The notes beneath the pieces are model-generated. The model was not told the origin of the DNA, made no database searches, and saw only the letters and a list, made by a program, of their open reading frames with translations. Positions 8,166 through 17,557 of a stretch of DNA of 64,000 nt are shown piece after piece; position 1 is the first letter of the stretch, and each line of letters starts with the position of its first letter. The DNA lies in the NCBI GenBank assembly GCA_019638385.1, contig JAHBTW010000001.1:620001-684000 (forward strand). The letters are read 5' to 3'. The DNA comes from Saprospiraceae bacterium (GTDB taxonomy: Bacteria; Bacteroidota; Bacteroidia; Chitinophagales; Saprospiraceae). The translations under genes were made by a program, and so were the position numbers.

Positions 8166-9371
8166 TTATTTCAAAGCCCTCACGGCCCGTTCGATGCGCA
8201 CAATGGCTTCGCGAAGTTGCTCCTCGGAAGCGGCGAAAGAAATCCGGAAGCAGTTATCGTCGCCGAAAGCGCTGCCGGAAACAGCGGCTACATGCACCGA
8301 TTCGAGCAGGTATTCGCAAAAGTCGTCCGGGTTGTTGATAACCGTATCGCCGTTGCGTTTGCCGAACAGTGCGCTGATATCGGGGAAGCTGTAAAAAGCG
8401 CCTTCCGGCACATTGGCTTTTACGCCGGGTATTTGCCCCAATAACTCAACCGCCAGGTCGCGGCGACGGCGAAATGCCTCAGCCATTTGGCGGGTGGGTT
8501 CCATATCGGCGGTCAGCGCATACGCAGCAGCTTTCTGCCCGAAGGAGGAGGCGCCGCTCGTGAATTGGCCCTGTATTTTGTTGCAGGCATCGGCAATCCA
8601 CTTGGGCGCGCCCATGTAGCCGAGGCGCCAGCCGGTCATGGCAAAGCCTTTTGAAAATCCGTTGACGGTGATGGTGCGATCTTTTGCGCCTTCTAAGCTA
8701 CCGATGCTTTCGTGCCGCCCGGAGAAGTTGATGTATTCATAAATCTCGTCGGAGATGATATAAACGCCCTCATGTTTCGCCACCACGTCGGCAATGGCCT
8801 GCAATTCTTCGCGGCTGAACACCGAGCCGGTGGGGTTGCAGGGAGAGGAGAATAGTACCAATTTGGTGCGCTCCGTGATGGCCGCTTCCACCTGCGCAGC
8901 AGTGGCTTTGTAATCCTGATCAATACCGGCATGAACGATAACGGGTTCGCCTTCAGCTACTTTGACGATTTCGGCATACGACACCCAATACGGAGAGAGG
9001 ATAATGACCTCGTCGCCCGGATTGAGCATGGCCATGCAAATATTGGCGATGGATTGCTTCGCCCCGTTGGACACTACGATTTGGTTGGGCAGGAAAGACA
9101 AGTTGTTGTCGCGTAGGAATTTGGCACAAATCGCTTCGCGCAGTTCCAACAGGCCGGCTACCGGTGTGTACTTTGTGTAGCCGTCGTCCAATGCCTTTTT
9201 AGCCGCTTCCTTGATGTGGTCAGGCGTATCAAAGTCCGGTTCGCCGAGGCTTAAGTCTATGACCTGCAATCCTTTCGCTTTCAGTTCGCGGGCCATTGCT
9301 GCCATCCGCAGCGTGGCCGATTCCTCCATGCGCAGTGCGCGCTGTGATAAATAAGTGATGGTTTCAGACAT
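8166..9371 (-). CDS. Aspartate/aromatic-type aminotransferase (fold type I, PLP)
   Basis: 401 residues, the standard length. Start at 9371 gives MSETITYLSQRALRMEESAT. Visible PLP-enzyme landmarks are the SNGAKQSIANI loop, NPGDEVIILSPYWVSY, the SSPCNPTG motif, ISDEIYEYI (Asp holding the pyridine nitrogen) and NGFSKGFAMTGWRLGY with the Schiff-base lysine; the C-terminal FRISFAAS supplies the carboxylate-binding arginine. It probably interconverts aspartate and glutamate with their 2-oxoacids; prephenate aminotransferase activity is possible in this family. A well-formed promoter lies just upstream at 9436-9464. Confidence 0.93.
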   Translation of the reverse strand: MSETITYLSQRALRMEESATLRMAAMARELKAKGLQVIDLSLGEPDFDTPDHIKEAAKKALDDGYTKYTPVAGLLELREAICAKFLRDNNLSFLPNQIVVSNGAKQSIANICMAMLNPGDEVIILSPYWVSYAEIVKVAEGEPVIVHAGIDQDYKATAAQVEAAITERTKLVLFSSPCNPTGSVFSREELQAIADVVAKHEGVYIISDEIYEYINFSGRHESIGSLEGAKDRTITVNGFSKGFAMTGWRLGYMGAPKWIADACNKIQGQFTSGASSFGQKAAAYALTADMEPTRQMAEAFRRRRDLAVELLGQIPGVKANVPEGAFYSFPDISALFGKRNGDTVINNPDDFCEYLLESVHVAAVSGSAFGDDNCFRISFAASEEQLREAIVRIERAVRALK

Positions 9372-9435
9372 GCGATTTTTTATTGTCGGTTCAAGTGAGT
9401 ACAGTAGTTGCCCTGTTGTGCGTTTATGGGCGGCG

Positions 9436-9464
9436 CAAAAGTACCCAATTTCCCGTTATGCCAA
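9436..9464 (-). promoter_or_regulatory. Promoter of the aminotransferase gene (TTG-18-TACTTTTG)
   Basis: Read on the minus strand, TTG at 9464-9462 is followed after 18 bases by TACTTTTG (9443-9436), then GCGCCGCC. This matches the Bacteroidota -33/-7 pattern and stands about 65 bases upstream of the ATG at 9371. The divergent gene at 9514 has its own -7 element nearby. Confidence 0.6.
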
Positions 9465-9480
9465 TCCTGCGCACAATTTC

Positions 9481-9488
9481 TATCTTTG
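9481..9488 (+). promoter_or_regulatory. -7 element of the glycosyltransferase-TPR gene
   Basis: TATCTTTG matches TAnnTTTG and lies 25 bases before the ATG at 9514, followed by GCGGCGC. It supports the choice of that start over the longer frame beginning at 9355, which would overlap the divergent aminotransferase gene. The -33 side is weak. Confidence 0.45.
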
Positions 9489-9513
9489 GCGGCGCAAACA
9501 ATATGCTTTTTTG

Positions 9514-11736
9514 ATGAGTAAAAAGAAACCGACCGCTGCGGGCAACCGCCCCGTCTCTGCCAAACCTGCGAAGACTGTTCCGCCGGCGAGAAAAAAATCC
9601 ATCGTTGAAAAATGGTCTTTTTCCGCTTCCGCCGACGGCCTGCTAAAGAAAATCTTTTGGGGCCTTGCTGCGGCAGGACTTATCATCATGCTTTTTGTAG
9701 CGCCGAACGTGGGCATCAACGGCGACGATGAGTTTCAGGTGGATTATTCCGAAAAATTGGTGGCCTATTACAGCACTTTCGGCAAAGACACCTCGGCACT
9801 ATACATCGAAAAAGGCAACATGCACTACTATGGCGGCTTTTTCGATTTGGTGACCGGCTTCGTCAATAAATTTTTGGGCAACACGCCCGCCGACGTGGCC
9901 TATCATCAGGTGCGGCACCTGTTCAACGCCTTCATGGGGTTTGTGGCTATGCTCTTTATCGGCTTGCTGGCCCGGCACATTGCCGGATGGCGAGCGGGGA
10001 TTCCGGCCTTTCTGTTTGCATTCCTCACGCCCGGCTTTTTCGGGCATTCTATGATGAATCCCAAAGATATACCCTTTGCGGCGGGCTTCGCCATTGCCTT
10101 GTATTATATGGCTTTGCTGTTGCAAAATTTGCCCAAAGTACGGTGGCAGGATGCGCTGGGCCTTATCATCGGCATTGCCGTGGCCTTTGCCACCCGCGCG
10201 GGCGGGGTGTTGCTCATAGCCTATCTGGGCCTGTTTCTGGGATTGGATTTTTTGAATAAATACGGCTGGAAGGGTTTGACCAAAGAAACCAAAATCGTGG
10301 GCAGGTATGCACTGGCCGGCATCGGCATTGCAGCGGCGGCTTACTTTTTGGCGGTGCTTACCTGGCCTGCCGCGCTGGCCGCTCCGCTGTCGCATCCGTT
10401 CAAAGCGCTGTCGGAGTTTACCAATCTCGGCATCAAAATACGCGTGCTGTTTCAGGGTGAAAACCTGATGTCAGACAAAACGGCCTGGTACTATCCCATT
10501 GTATGGATTACCAAAACCATACCACTGGCCGTTCTGGTCGGTTTTTGGGGAGGCGTGGCGCTTTGGGGCCGGCTCATCCGACGACTGCCTGCCATTCCGC
10601 TGAGTCTGGCAGTTTTTGCAGCGATTTTCCCGGTGGCGTACATCATTTACAAAGACTCCATTCTGCACGACGGCTGGCGGCACATCATGTTCGTTTACCC
10701 CGGCATAGTGGTCACGGCTTCCGTCTTTTGGATAGCCATGGAGCGCCTTGCCGGCAGATGGCCTTTCGGCAAATACATCGTGTGGGGCTTGGTGGCGCTC
10801 GGTACATTCGACGCAGCGGCGTTCATCCTGCGCAATCCGACCTTATCCTACGTTTATTTCAATCCCATCGGCGGCGGATTGAAAGGCGCTTTCGGACATT
10901 ATGAAACGGATTATTGCGGCATCGGCGTGAAACAAGCGCTCAACTGGATGGAAAAAGAAGGCATCATCGGGGCCGGCATGAAGGATACGGTCACCATTGG
11001 CACTTCCTTTTTTTACAGCACCCTCTTTCTCACTTCCGACCCCAAATACAACGGCAAGATAAAAGTGGTCTATACCCGGTTCAATCAACGCTATTCCGAA
11101 GCCTGGGACTACGGCATTTACCCCTCGCGCTACATTCGGGGGCCGCACCTGCGCGCCGGCACCTGGCCCAACAGCAAAACGGCCCACACCGTGAAAGCCA
11201 ACGGCGTACCCATCATAGCGGTGGAAAAAGACCTCAACCGCTTTGCCTACAAAGGCGAGCAGGCCACTAAGGTACAGGATTGGGCTTCCGCCAAAAATGC
11301 CTTCGAGGAGGAAACCCGCCTCCATGCCGATAACGAACTGGCCTGGCAGGGCTTAGCCAATGCGCACCTGAATCTGGGAGAGTTCCCGGATGCCATTCGC
11401 ACCGCCGAGGAGAGCCTCAAAATTGCGCCCGACAACGAGCAGTCCTTGTTTTACAAAGGCTTGGCTTACGCCAATACCAATGACGCAAGCAATGCCATTG
11501 CCACGCTGGAGCGATTGGTGAAAATCAACGACGAGTATTTCTACGCACATTATTACCTCGGCGTGTTGTATCAGGGCGGCGGCAACCCCGACCAGGCACT
11601 GAAAAACGCCATTCGCTCCATTGAGTTGAATCCGCGCTTTAAGCAGGGGTACGAACTCGCTGCCACTCTTTACGAACAGCAAGGCGATGCGCGCACCGCA
11701 GCCGCTTACCGCGAAGCTGCCGCCAAAGTGCAATAA
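9514..11736 (+). CDS. Polytopic glycosyltransferase (GT39-like) with C-terminal TPR domain
   Basis: 740 residues from ATG 9514 (MSKKKPTAAGNRPVS). A basic, Pro/Lys-rich cytoplasmic tail is followed by a first membrane segment at about 50-70, then an extracytoplasmic loop with NGDDEFQVDYSEK, the acidic pair expected of PMT/ArnT-like transferases. About ten further membrane segments follow to about residue 470. A soluble region follows, and residues about 580-740 are tetratricopeptide repeats (ENSLKIAPDNEQSLFYKGL-like units such as AEESLKIAPDNEQSLFYKGL and AIRSIELNPRFKQGYELAAT). It probably glycosylates an exported lipid or protein, the TPR region recruiting a partner. The acceptor is unknown. 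It lies 13 bases ahead of a methyltransferase gene and is probably co-transcribed with it. Confidence 0.8.
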   Translation: MSKKKPTAAGNRPVSAKPAKTVPPARKKSIVEKWSFSASADGLLKKIFWGLAAAGLIIMLFVAPNVGINGDDEFQVDYSEKLVAYYSTFGKDTSALYIEKGNMHYYGGFFDLVTGFVNKFLGNTPADVAYHQVRHLFNAFMGFVAMLFIGLLARHIAGWRAGIPAFLFAFLTPGFFGHSMMNPKDIPFAAGFAIALYYMALLLQNLPKVRWQDALGLIIGIAVAFATRAGGVLLIAYLGLFLGLDFLNKYGWKGLTKETKIVGRYALAGIGIAAAAYFLAVLTWPAALAAPLSHPFKALSEFTNLGIKIRVLFQGENLMSDKTAWYYPIVWITKTIPLAVLVGFWGGVALWGRLIRRLPAIPLSLAVFAAIFPVAYIIYKDSILHDGWRHIMFVYPGIVVTASVFWIAMERLAGRWPFGKYIVWGLVALGTFDAAAFILRNPTLSYVYFNPIGGGLKGAFGHYETDYCGIGVKQALNWMEKEGIIGAGMKDTVTIGTSFFYSTLFLTSDPKYNGKIKVVYTRFNQRYSEAWDYGIYPSRYIRGPHLRAGTWPNSKTAHTVKANGVPIIAVEKDLNRFAYKGEQATKVQDWASAKNAFEEETRLHADNELAWQGLANAHLNLGEFPDAIRTAEESLKIAPDNEQSLFYKGLAYANTNDASNAIATLERLVKINDEYFYAHYYLGVLYQGGGNPDQALKNAIRSIELNPRFKQGYELAATLYEQQGDARTAAAYREAAAKVQ

Positions 11737-11749
11737 CCCCCATCAGCAC

Positions 11750-12556
11750 ATGAACTACAAACTGCTTTTTCCTACTTATCGCAACCGATACCGGTTTATC
11801 CGGGAGCAACTCGCGGCACTCGCAACGCCCGACCGGCGCATCCCGCAAGCCCTCAACCTCGGCACCGGCGAGGGCGACTACGACGCTATGATCGCACCGT
11901 TTTGCGAACAACTGACCGCCTGCGACATCAACGAACAGGATGTGGCTTTTGCACGGGAACTCAATCAAAGCATTCCCAATATACGCTATGCGGTGGAGGA
12001 CGCCCTTGCGCTGTCATTCCCCGACGGGGCTTTTGATCTGCTCATCTCGGTGGATGTGCTGGAGCATGTAGGCCGTCCGGAGCGCATGGTGGAAGAAATC
12101 GGCCGGGTGCTTCGGCCCGGCGGACTGGCATTCATTACTTTTCCCTCGTTGGAATTTCCTTTCACTTACGATCCGATCAACCGGGTATTGTCTTTGTTTT
12201 CCAACAAAAAAATACCGCAGGGCGCGTATGCCTTCGGGCATGAATATTTGGTACTGGGCAGCGATTTTCGCAACTGGGCGGATCGCAACGGCCTCGAAGT
12301 ACTGGAAGAGCGCAACCTGAGCGGCGCGCTCGTCGCTTTGTCCGAAATGTACTGGACGGGCATCATTCAACGCATGTTCAAAGCCAATGCCACCAATGTT
12401 TCCGACAATGCCGCGCGAAAAGGCGTATTGCGGCCTACCGTCAAAGAACCGGGCGCCGTGGCGCTTACCGATGCGTTGATAAACGTGGACAGAACGCTCT
12501 TCGGTAAAGGCAAACATTCGGTAGGTAAAGGGTTTGTTTTGCAACGCCGGAGGTAG
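11750..12556 (+). CDS. Class I SAM-dependent methyltransferase
   Basis: 268 residues from ATG 11750 ([20 protein letters not shown]), chosen because the longer frame would overlap the upstream gene. Motif I is [14 protein letters not shown] (residues about 38-51). An acidic TACDINEQ follows, then the motif [18 protein letters not shown] and the post-motif [15 protein letters not shown]. This is the Methyltransf_11 pattern used for small molecules, lipids and sugars. Its position 13 bases after a sugar transferase gene suggests modification of a glycan or lipid, but that is inference. Confidence 0.85.
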   Translation: MNYKLLFPTYRNRYRFIREQLAALATPDRRIPQALNLGTGEGDYDAMIAPFCEQLTACDINEQDVAFARELNQSIPNIRYAVEDALALSFPDGAFDLLISVDVLEHVGRPERMVEEIGRVLRPGGLAFITFPSLEFPFTYDPINRVLSLFSNKKIPQGAYAFGHEYLVLGSDFRNWADRNGLEVLEERNLSGALVALSEMYWTGIIQRMFKANATNVSDNAARKGVLRPTVKEPGAVALTDALINVDRTLFGKGKHSVGKGFVLQRRR

Positions 12557-12618
12557 AGCAAGGGATTATCGACGAGCCAAAACTGGTTTATTTATTAAAC
12601 AATGCAAGCAGCATTAAC

Positions 12619-14160
12619 ATGGATAAAAAACTACAAGTTTTACAGGAAAAAATGGCTGAAGCCTATCTGGGCGGCGGTCAGGACAAAATTGACGCACAGC
12701 ACGGAAAAGGCAAACTAAGCGCCCGCGAGCGTCTGCACTTTCTGCTCGATCCCGGCTCCTTTGAAGAAATAGGCATGTTGGTTACCCATCGGTCGAGCGA
12801 CTTCGGGATGGAAAACCAACTCATCCCGGGCGACGGCGTCATCACCGGCTACGGCACCATCAACGGGCGTTTGGTGTATGTGTTTTCGCAAGATTTTACG
12901 GTGTTCGGCGGAAGCCTTTCCGAGACCCACGCCGAAAAAATCTGCAAAATTATGGACATGGCCATGAAAAACGGCGCGCCGGTCATCGGTCTCAACGACA
13001 GCGGCGGCGCGCGCATTCAGGAGGGCGTCAACTCATTGGGCGGCTATGCCGATATATTTCACCGCAACGTCATGGCTTCCGGGGTGGTACCCCAAATTTC
13101 GGCCATCATGGGGCCTTGTGCGGGAGGGGCCGTGTATTCTCCCGCCATCACCGATTTTATCCTTATGGTGGAAACGACCTCCTACATGTTTGTGACCGGC
13201 CCGAACGTAGTAAAAACCGTGACCAATGAAGAGGTGAGTTCCGAAGACCTCGGCGGCGCCATGGCGCATGCCACCAAGTCGGGCGTAACGCATTTCACCG
13301 CCGGCAACGGTCTGGAATGCCTCGGCCTCATCAAAAAACTGCTCAGCTATTTGCCGCAAAACTGTGAAGATACGCCGCCTGCATTGCCCTATACGCCGGG
13401 AGACGAGGAGCGCCCCCAATTGCAAGACATCATCCCGGATGATTCGCATCAGCCTTACGACATGCGCGAGGTCATTGCCGGCATCGTGGATGAAGATTCC
13501 TTTTTGGAAGTACACAAAGATTTTGCGGAGAATATCGTGGTCGGATTTGCGCGGCTCGCCGGGAAGTCCATCGGCATTGTCGGCAATCAGCCCTCCAACT
13601 TGGCGGGCGTATTGGATGTCAACAGTTCCCGCAAGGGCGCCCGCTTTGTGCGTTTTTGCGATTCATTCAACATTCCTTTGTTCGTGTTGGTGGACGTGCC
13701 GGGCTTCCTGCCGGGCACCGATCAGGAATGGAACGGCATCATCATACACGGCGCCAAGCTGTTGTATGCGTTCAGCGAAGCCACGGTACCCCGCGTCACG
13801 CTCATCACGCGCAAGGCGTACGGCGGCGCGTATGATGTGATGAATTCCAAACACATCGGCGCGGATATGAACTTTGCCTGGCCCACGGCAGAAATCGCCG
13901 TGATGGGCGCGAAGGGCGCTTCCGAAATTATTTTCCGAAAGGAAATTCTGGCGGCGGACGATCCACAAGCCATGCTGGAAGAAAAGGAAAAAGAATACAA
14001 AGAAACATTTGCGCACCCATACCGGGCGGCAGCGCGCGGCTTTGTGGATGAAGTCATCAATCCCAAAGACACCCGGCGCAAACTCATCAAAGCATTCGCC
14101 ATGCTCGGCAACAAAGTGTCGCACCTGCCGAGAAAAAAACATGGAAATATTCCGTTGTGA
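12619..14160 (+). CDS. pccB: Acyl-CoA carboxylase, carboxyltransferase beta subunit (propionyl-CoA type)
   Basis: 513 residues, the normal length. N-terminal [21 protein letters not shown], the [21 protein letters not shown] segment, [20 protein letters not shown] and [16 protein letters not shown] (oxyanion-hole glycines) are all typical of the decarboxylating/carboxyltransferase family. The second crotonase-fold half has [20 protein letters not shown] and [18 protein letters not shown]. It transfers CO2 from biotin to propionyl-CoA or another acyl-CoA, with a biotin carboxylase subunit not seen in this window. A strong terminator follows at 14220. Substrate could also be acetyl- or methylcrotonyl-CoA; propionyl is most likely by sequence pattern. 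Confidence 0.92.
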   Translation: MDKKLQVLQEKMAEAYLGGGQDKIDAQHGKGKLSARERLHFLLDPGSFEEIGMLVTHRSSDFGMENQLIPGDGVITGYGTINGRLVYVFSQDFTVFGGSLSETHAEKICKIMDMAMKNGAPVIGLNDSGGARIQEGVNSLGGYADIFHRNVMASGVVPQISAIMGPCAGGAVYSPAITDFILMVETTSYMFVTGPNVVKTVTNEEVSSEDLGGAMAHATKSGVTHFTAGNGLECLGLIKKLLSYLPQNCEDTPPALPYTPGDEERPQLQDIIPDDSHQPYDMREVIAGIVDEDSFLEVHKDFAENIVVGFARLAGKSIGIVGNQPSNLAGVLDVNSSRKGARFVRFCDSFNIPLFVLVDVPGFLPGTDQEWNGIIIHGAKLLYAFSEATVPRVTLITRKAYGGAYDVMNSKHIGADMNFAWPTAEIAVMGAKGASEIIFRKEILAADDPQAMLEEKEKEYKETFAHPYRAAARGFVDEVINPKDTRRKLIKAFAMLGNKVSHLPRKKHGNIPL

Positions 14161-14219
14161 GTTTGGTTTTTTTACGAAAAAGCCTGACCTTACGATTCGA
14201 TTTCGACTATTTCCTTTGC

Positions 14220-14256
14220 CGGCCTTTCTTCTATTTTGAAGTAAGGCCGTTTTTTA
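14220..14256 (+). terminator. Rho-independent terminator after the carboxylase gene
   Basis: CGGCCTTTCTTC pairs with GAAGTAAGGCCG (one mismatch in 12) around a 6-base loop, followed directly by a run of seven T. It ends the carboxyltransferase transcript and separates it from the papain-like gene. Confidence 0.85.
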
Positions 14257-14329
14257 TGCCCCATTTTACTTTTAGCAAAAGATATACCCGCCGCGCCGCG
14301 TTTCATTCCCACACGAAAATTAACCTGTC

Positions 14330-15112
14330 ATGAAAAATGTATTAGCGCTCATCGCAGCGCTCGGATTGTCCCTTTCCTTATTTGGCCAGGATACTGATAT
14401 GTTGCCGCGTTCCGGTTACGGCGTTCAGGATGCTGCCATGATTGATAAGCTCATGGCCACGATGCCCGGCTTCGGCGGCGCGCGCGACATGCTCCAACAG
14501 CAAAGTGTGCGCCCCTTCCTGATGCCGGTGCGCAAGGTAGGGGAGCGCGGCGAAGAAGCTGCGTACATCCTCTCTGCTTGCTTAGAATATTATGTGAATC
14601 GCGAGCGGAATTTCAAAGTCAATCTCAGCCCTGACTTTATTGCTCTTCACCTGCAACGCGCCGGCTCCAACGACCTACGCGACGCTTTTGCGTTTCTCAT
14701 CAATCGGGGTACGGTGAGCGCAGCAGTGGTACCTTACGATGCCGCCACGATTTCGGAAGCGGCCTTTGCCGTGCCGACTTACCAAATCAGCAATTACCTG
14801 CATATTTTTCGGGAGCTTTCTCCGGTGCGGCAGCGGGTGTTTGAGGTGAAAAAAGCGCTCCTGCGCGGCAATCCCGTAGTGGTAGAATTGCGAGCCGACC
14901 ACAACTTCAAAACGGCCGAAGGCGCACAGATCATCTCGCCCGGCGCGCCCGAAAAGATATACACCTTGCTGGTGGTGGGCTTCGATGAAGCAACCGGCGG
15001 TTTTGAGTTGCAATCCTGTTGGGGCCACGAGTGGGGCCGCAACGGCTATGCGTTCATTCGCTATGACGATTTTGAAAAAGCCGCTCTCAACGGCTATGTG
15101 ATGGCGCCTTAA
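14330..15112 (+). CDS. Exported papain-fold protein lacking the catalytic residues (pseudopeptidase)
   Basis: 260 residues with a signal peptide (MKNVLALIAALGLSLSLFGQ). The C1A peptidase frame is recognisable: LSPDFIALHL and DLRDAFAFLINRGTVS match the LS..YL..C and A..YI...G regions, VKKALLRGNPVVVELRA matches the ...ALL.GPV strand, and YTLLVVGFDE followed by SCWGHEWGRNGYAFIRYDDF matches HAVL.VGY and NSWG..WG..GY. The catalytic trio is absent: the region of Q.GSCGSCWAF reads RGEEAAYILSA, the His position is Tyr, and the Asn of NSWG is Ser. It is therefore probably a binding or scaffold protein rather than a protease. It overlaps the 3' end of the convergent helicase gene by 4 bases. Confidence 0.75.
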   Translation: MKNVLALIAALGLSLSLFGQDTDMLPRSGYGVQDAAMIDKLMATMPGFGGARDMLQQQSVRPFLMPVRKVGERGEEAAYILSACLEYYVNRERNFKVNLSPDFIALHLQRAGSNDLRDAFAFLINRGTVSAAVVPYDAATISEAAFAVPTYQISNYLHIFRELSPVRQRVFEVKKALLRGNPVVVELRADHNFKTAEGAQIISPGAPEKIYTLLVVGFDEATGGFELQSCWGHEWGRNGYAFIRYDDFEKAALNGYVMAP

Positions 15113-16404
15113 ATCATAGATTTATAAAACTCGATAACGCGCTCATCGGTGCGGATGTCGTCGGGGCGGATGGGTTGGCGCAGCACGATGCCTTCAAAGG
15201 TGCGGCAACGGCTGAGGGCTACATACGTTTGGCCGTGCTCAAAAGCCCCGCGGTCCAAGTCAATGATGACTTTGTCAAAGGTTTTGCCCTGGGCTTTGTG
15301 AATGGTTACGGCCCAGGCTAAGCGCAGCGGAATTTGAGTGAATGCACCGGTTACTTCCGCTTCTATCTTGTCAGGGTCGAGCGGGTCCACTTTATAACGC
15401 AGCGATTCCCAACTCATGGGTTTTACTTCCACATACCTCCGCTCGCCGGGGCTTTCTTCCACCATAACCGTGACGGACTCGTGCTCCAGTTTGACCACCT
15501 TTCCGATGGTGCCGTTGACAAACTGGCGGTCGGGGTCATTTTTCAAAAACATCACCTGCGCATTGAGTTTGAGGCGCAGCACCGGATCGGCGGGAGCGAG
15601 ATTGGGGTTGAATTCGCCGGAAATGGATGCCTGATAGCGCTGTTCGGGCAGCGGAATTTTGGTCAGCTCCGCTTGATTGATCGAATCGGCCTTGGCATTT
15701 CGGGAAGATAGGGTGATGTAAAACTCCTCCGTTTCGAAGCCGGGTAGGTGCCGCTCGTTGAGTTCGTCCAATTCTTCATAGTCAATGGTATTGAGACGCA
15801 CCGATTCCAGCAGCCGCAAAAAATGTCGTTGCTCCTGCCGATATACCTTTTGCAATTCAATCATCTCTAAGGAAAATCCTTCGCGGAATACATTTGCCGA
15901 AAAAAAATAGGGCGTTTCGTACTGCTGTTGAAAAATAGCGGCCTCATTGGAGGAAGAGACGACCGGCGGGAGTTGAAACAGGTCGCCGATAAACACTACT
16001 TGCACGCCGCCGAACGGTTCCGGGGTGTCGCGATGCAGCCGCAGGAAGTAGTCAATGTGGTCAACGATATCGGCGCGCACCATCGAGATTTCATCTATGA
16101 CCAATACCTCCAACTTCTGATACAAGCGCCGGTCGCGCCGTTTTTTGATTTCCTGCCGGGGAAACATGCGGGGCGGAAACCCGAAAAAGGAGTGGATGGT
16201 TTGGCCGCGTACATTGAGCGCCGCTACGCCGGTAGGAGCCAACACAACCGTTTTTTTGCGGGTAGTGCTTCGGAATAACTGCAACAGAGTGGACTTTCCT
16301 GTACCTGCCCGCCCTGTGAGGAAGACGTTAGCGCCCTGCTTTTCAATAGCATCCAGGGCGTACTGAAAATCCGCGTTGAGTTCCAATGGTACTTTGTCGA
16401 GCAC
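15109..16404 (-). CDS. Pif1/RecD-like ATP-dependent DNA helicase (SF1B)
   Basis: 431 residues. Walker A is GRAGTGKSTL at 31-40, motif Ia is VVLAPTGVAALNVRGQTIHS, and Walker B is VLVIDEISMVRADI. GDLFQLPPVV is motif III and the C-terminal TIHKAQGKTFDKVIIDLDRG with YVALSRCRTFEGIVL are motifs V and VI. Pif1-type enzymes unwind DNA 5' to 3', often at structured DNA. The protein is compact and ends shortly after motif VI without an added C-terminal domain. The minus-strand terminator at 16460-16498 isolates it from the gene upstream. Confidence 0.9.
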   Translation of the reverse strand: MLDKVPLELNADFQYALDAIEKQGANVFLTGRAGTGKSTLLQLFRSTTRKKTVVLAPTGVAALNVRGQTIHSFFGFPPRMFPRQEIKKRRDRRLYQKLEVLVIDEISMVRADIVDHIDYFLRLHRDTPEPFGGVQVVFIGDLFQLPPVVSSSNEAAIFQQQYETPYFFSANVFREGFSLEMIELQKVYRQEQRHFLRLLESVRLNTIDYEELDELNERHLPGFETEEFYITLSSRNAKADSINQAELTKIPLPEQRYQASISGEFNPNLAPADPVLRLKLNAQVMFLKNDPDRQFVNGTIGKVVKLEHESVTVMVEESPGERRYVEVKPMSWESLRYKVDPLDPDKIEAEVTGAFTQIPLRLAWAVTIHKAQGKTFDKVIIDLDRGAFEHGQTYVALSRCRTFEGIVLRQPIRPDDIRTDERVIEFYKSMI

Positions 16405-16459
16405 GGTAGCGGTCGTTGATTAACAAGGCTAAAGGTAGCAAATGTGCATTGCGTATTTC

Positions 16460-16498
16460 AAAAAAAGGCGCTTTCCAGCCACAGCCGGAAAACGCCCC
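16460..16498 (-). terminator. Rho-independent terminator after the helix-hairpin-helix gene
   Basis: On the minus strand GGCGTTTTCCGGC and GCTGGAAAGCGCC pair (with G-T pairs) around a short loop and are followed by seven T. It closes the OmpA / helix-hairpin-helix transcript. Confidence 0.8.
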
Positions 16499-16540
16499 CT
16501 AATGAAAACTCTATACTTTCGAGCGCCAAGCGCTCTGCTA

Positions 16541-17518
16541 TCAGCCGGCTTTACCTCCGGTCAACTCATTCTGATAGGCTTTCAACTCCGTCCATTGACT
16601 GCCGGCAGCCATACCTGCCTGTTTCGGCCAGGTAGCCGGATCGGCTAAGCGGAAGTTGTCGCCGGCGCCGTCGAGGATGCCCTGCAGACGCTCAACGGAC
16701 GCGGCAGCCAGGTCGGCCCAGTTCTTGATGCCGTCAGCCTTGAGCAAGTCCTCAATTTTCGGTCCGATGCCTTCAACGACTTTGAGGTCGTTCGGATTCA
16801 TGGAGAAGCCGAGCAGCTTGACGGCCAATTTTTCCATTTTGGAATCTGTGTCTCCCGATCCGGTATCCTCACCGGCGCTCAGGTCTTTTTGCATTTTGAG
16901 CAACTCATCCCATTTCCCGGCTGCGGCCAATGCGGCCTGCTCGGGCCAACTGGCCGGATTGTGAACACGGTAGCTCGAACCGGCGTCATCCAATATTTGG
17001 CGGAGACGGTCAAATTTGGCGGCCGCCAGATCGGACCAGGTGCGGATACCGTTGGCGTGGAGCAACTCTTCAATTTTCGGCCCGATGCCTTCGATGATTT
17101 GTAAGTTGTCATTGGCAAAGAGCGCGCCCAATCCTGTGGCTCCACCGCCTGCGGCGGCGCCCACTACGGTTGCATTAACTGCATCACCACTATCAACTGC
17201 GGCGGCGAGCGCTTTTTCCAATTTGAATTGAAGAATGGACTTATCCGCGTCGCAGCTTTGAAGAGCAGTTTTTAGTCGGGTGCGTTCTTTAGCGCACTCA
17301 TCCAATTCGTATTTCAGACTCACATAATTTTTCTCCCATTCGGCTACTTCGCCTTTGAGTTTATCGCGTTCGGCGCCCAATTCGGCAGCCAGGCGGCGGT
17401 ATTTACTGAATAACAAGTAGCCTACGGCGAGGCCGAGCAAAAAGGGCAGCAGTGAGCCGAGCAGCCACCAGAGCCAACAATTGGTTTCGATGTGCAATAA
17501 AAGATTTCCTGTAAGCAT
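16541..17518 (-). CDS. Membrane-anchored coiled-coil protein with two helix-hairpin-helix repeats
   Basis: 325 residues. One membrane helix lies at about 17-38 (WWLLGSLLPFLLGLAVGYLL), followed by a coiled coil at about 40-110 rich in Glu/Lys/Leu. Two copies of a ~77-residue module follow: IIEGIGPKIEELLHANGI at about 140 and VVEGIGPKIEDLLKADGI at about 247. Each contains a GIGPKIE hairpin as in DNA-binding HhH or L21-like folds, followed by a W.EQA.LAA..KW.EL tail. The modules are close to each other in sequence, which indicates internal duplication. No enzyme motif is seen. It lies 39 bases after the OmpA-domain gene, so both probably act at the envelope. Whether it binds DNA or protein cannot be told. 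Confidence 0.7.
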   Translation of the reverse strand: MLTGNLLLHIETNCWLWWLLGSLLPFLLGLAVGYLLFSKYRRLAAELGAERDKLKGEVAEWEKNYVSLKYELDECAKERTRLKTALQSCDADKSILQFKLEKALAAAVDSGDAVNATVVGAAAGGGATGLGALFANDNLQIIEGIGPKIEELLHANGIRTWSDLAAAKFDRLRQILDDAGSSYRVHNPASWPEQAALAAAGKWDELLKMQKDLSAGEDTGSGDTDSKMEKLAVKLLGFSMNPNDLKVVEGIGPKIEDLLKADGIKNWADLAAASVERLQGILDGAGDNFRLADPATWPKQAGMAAGSQWTELKAYQNELTGGKAG

Positions 17519-17557
17519 GGTTATATTCGTTTTTGTAGGTGGATCAAAATGAATGAG

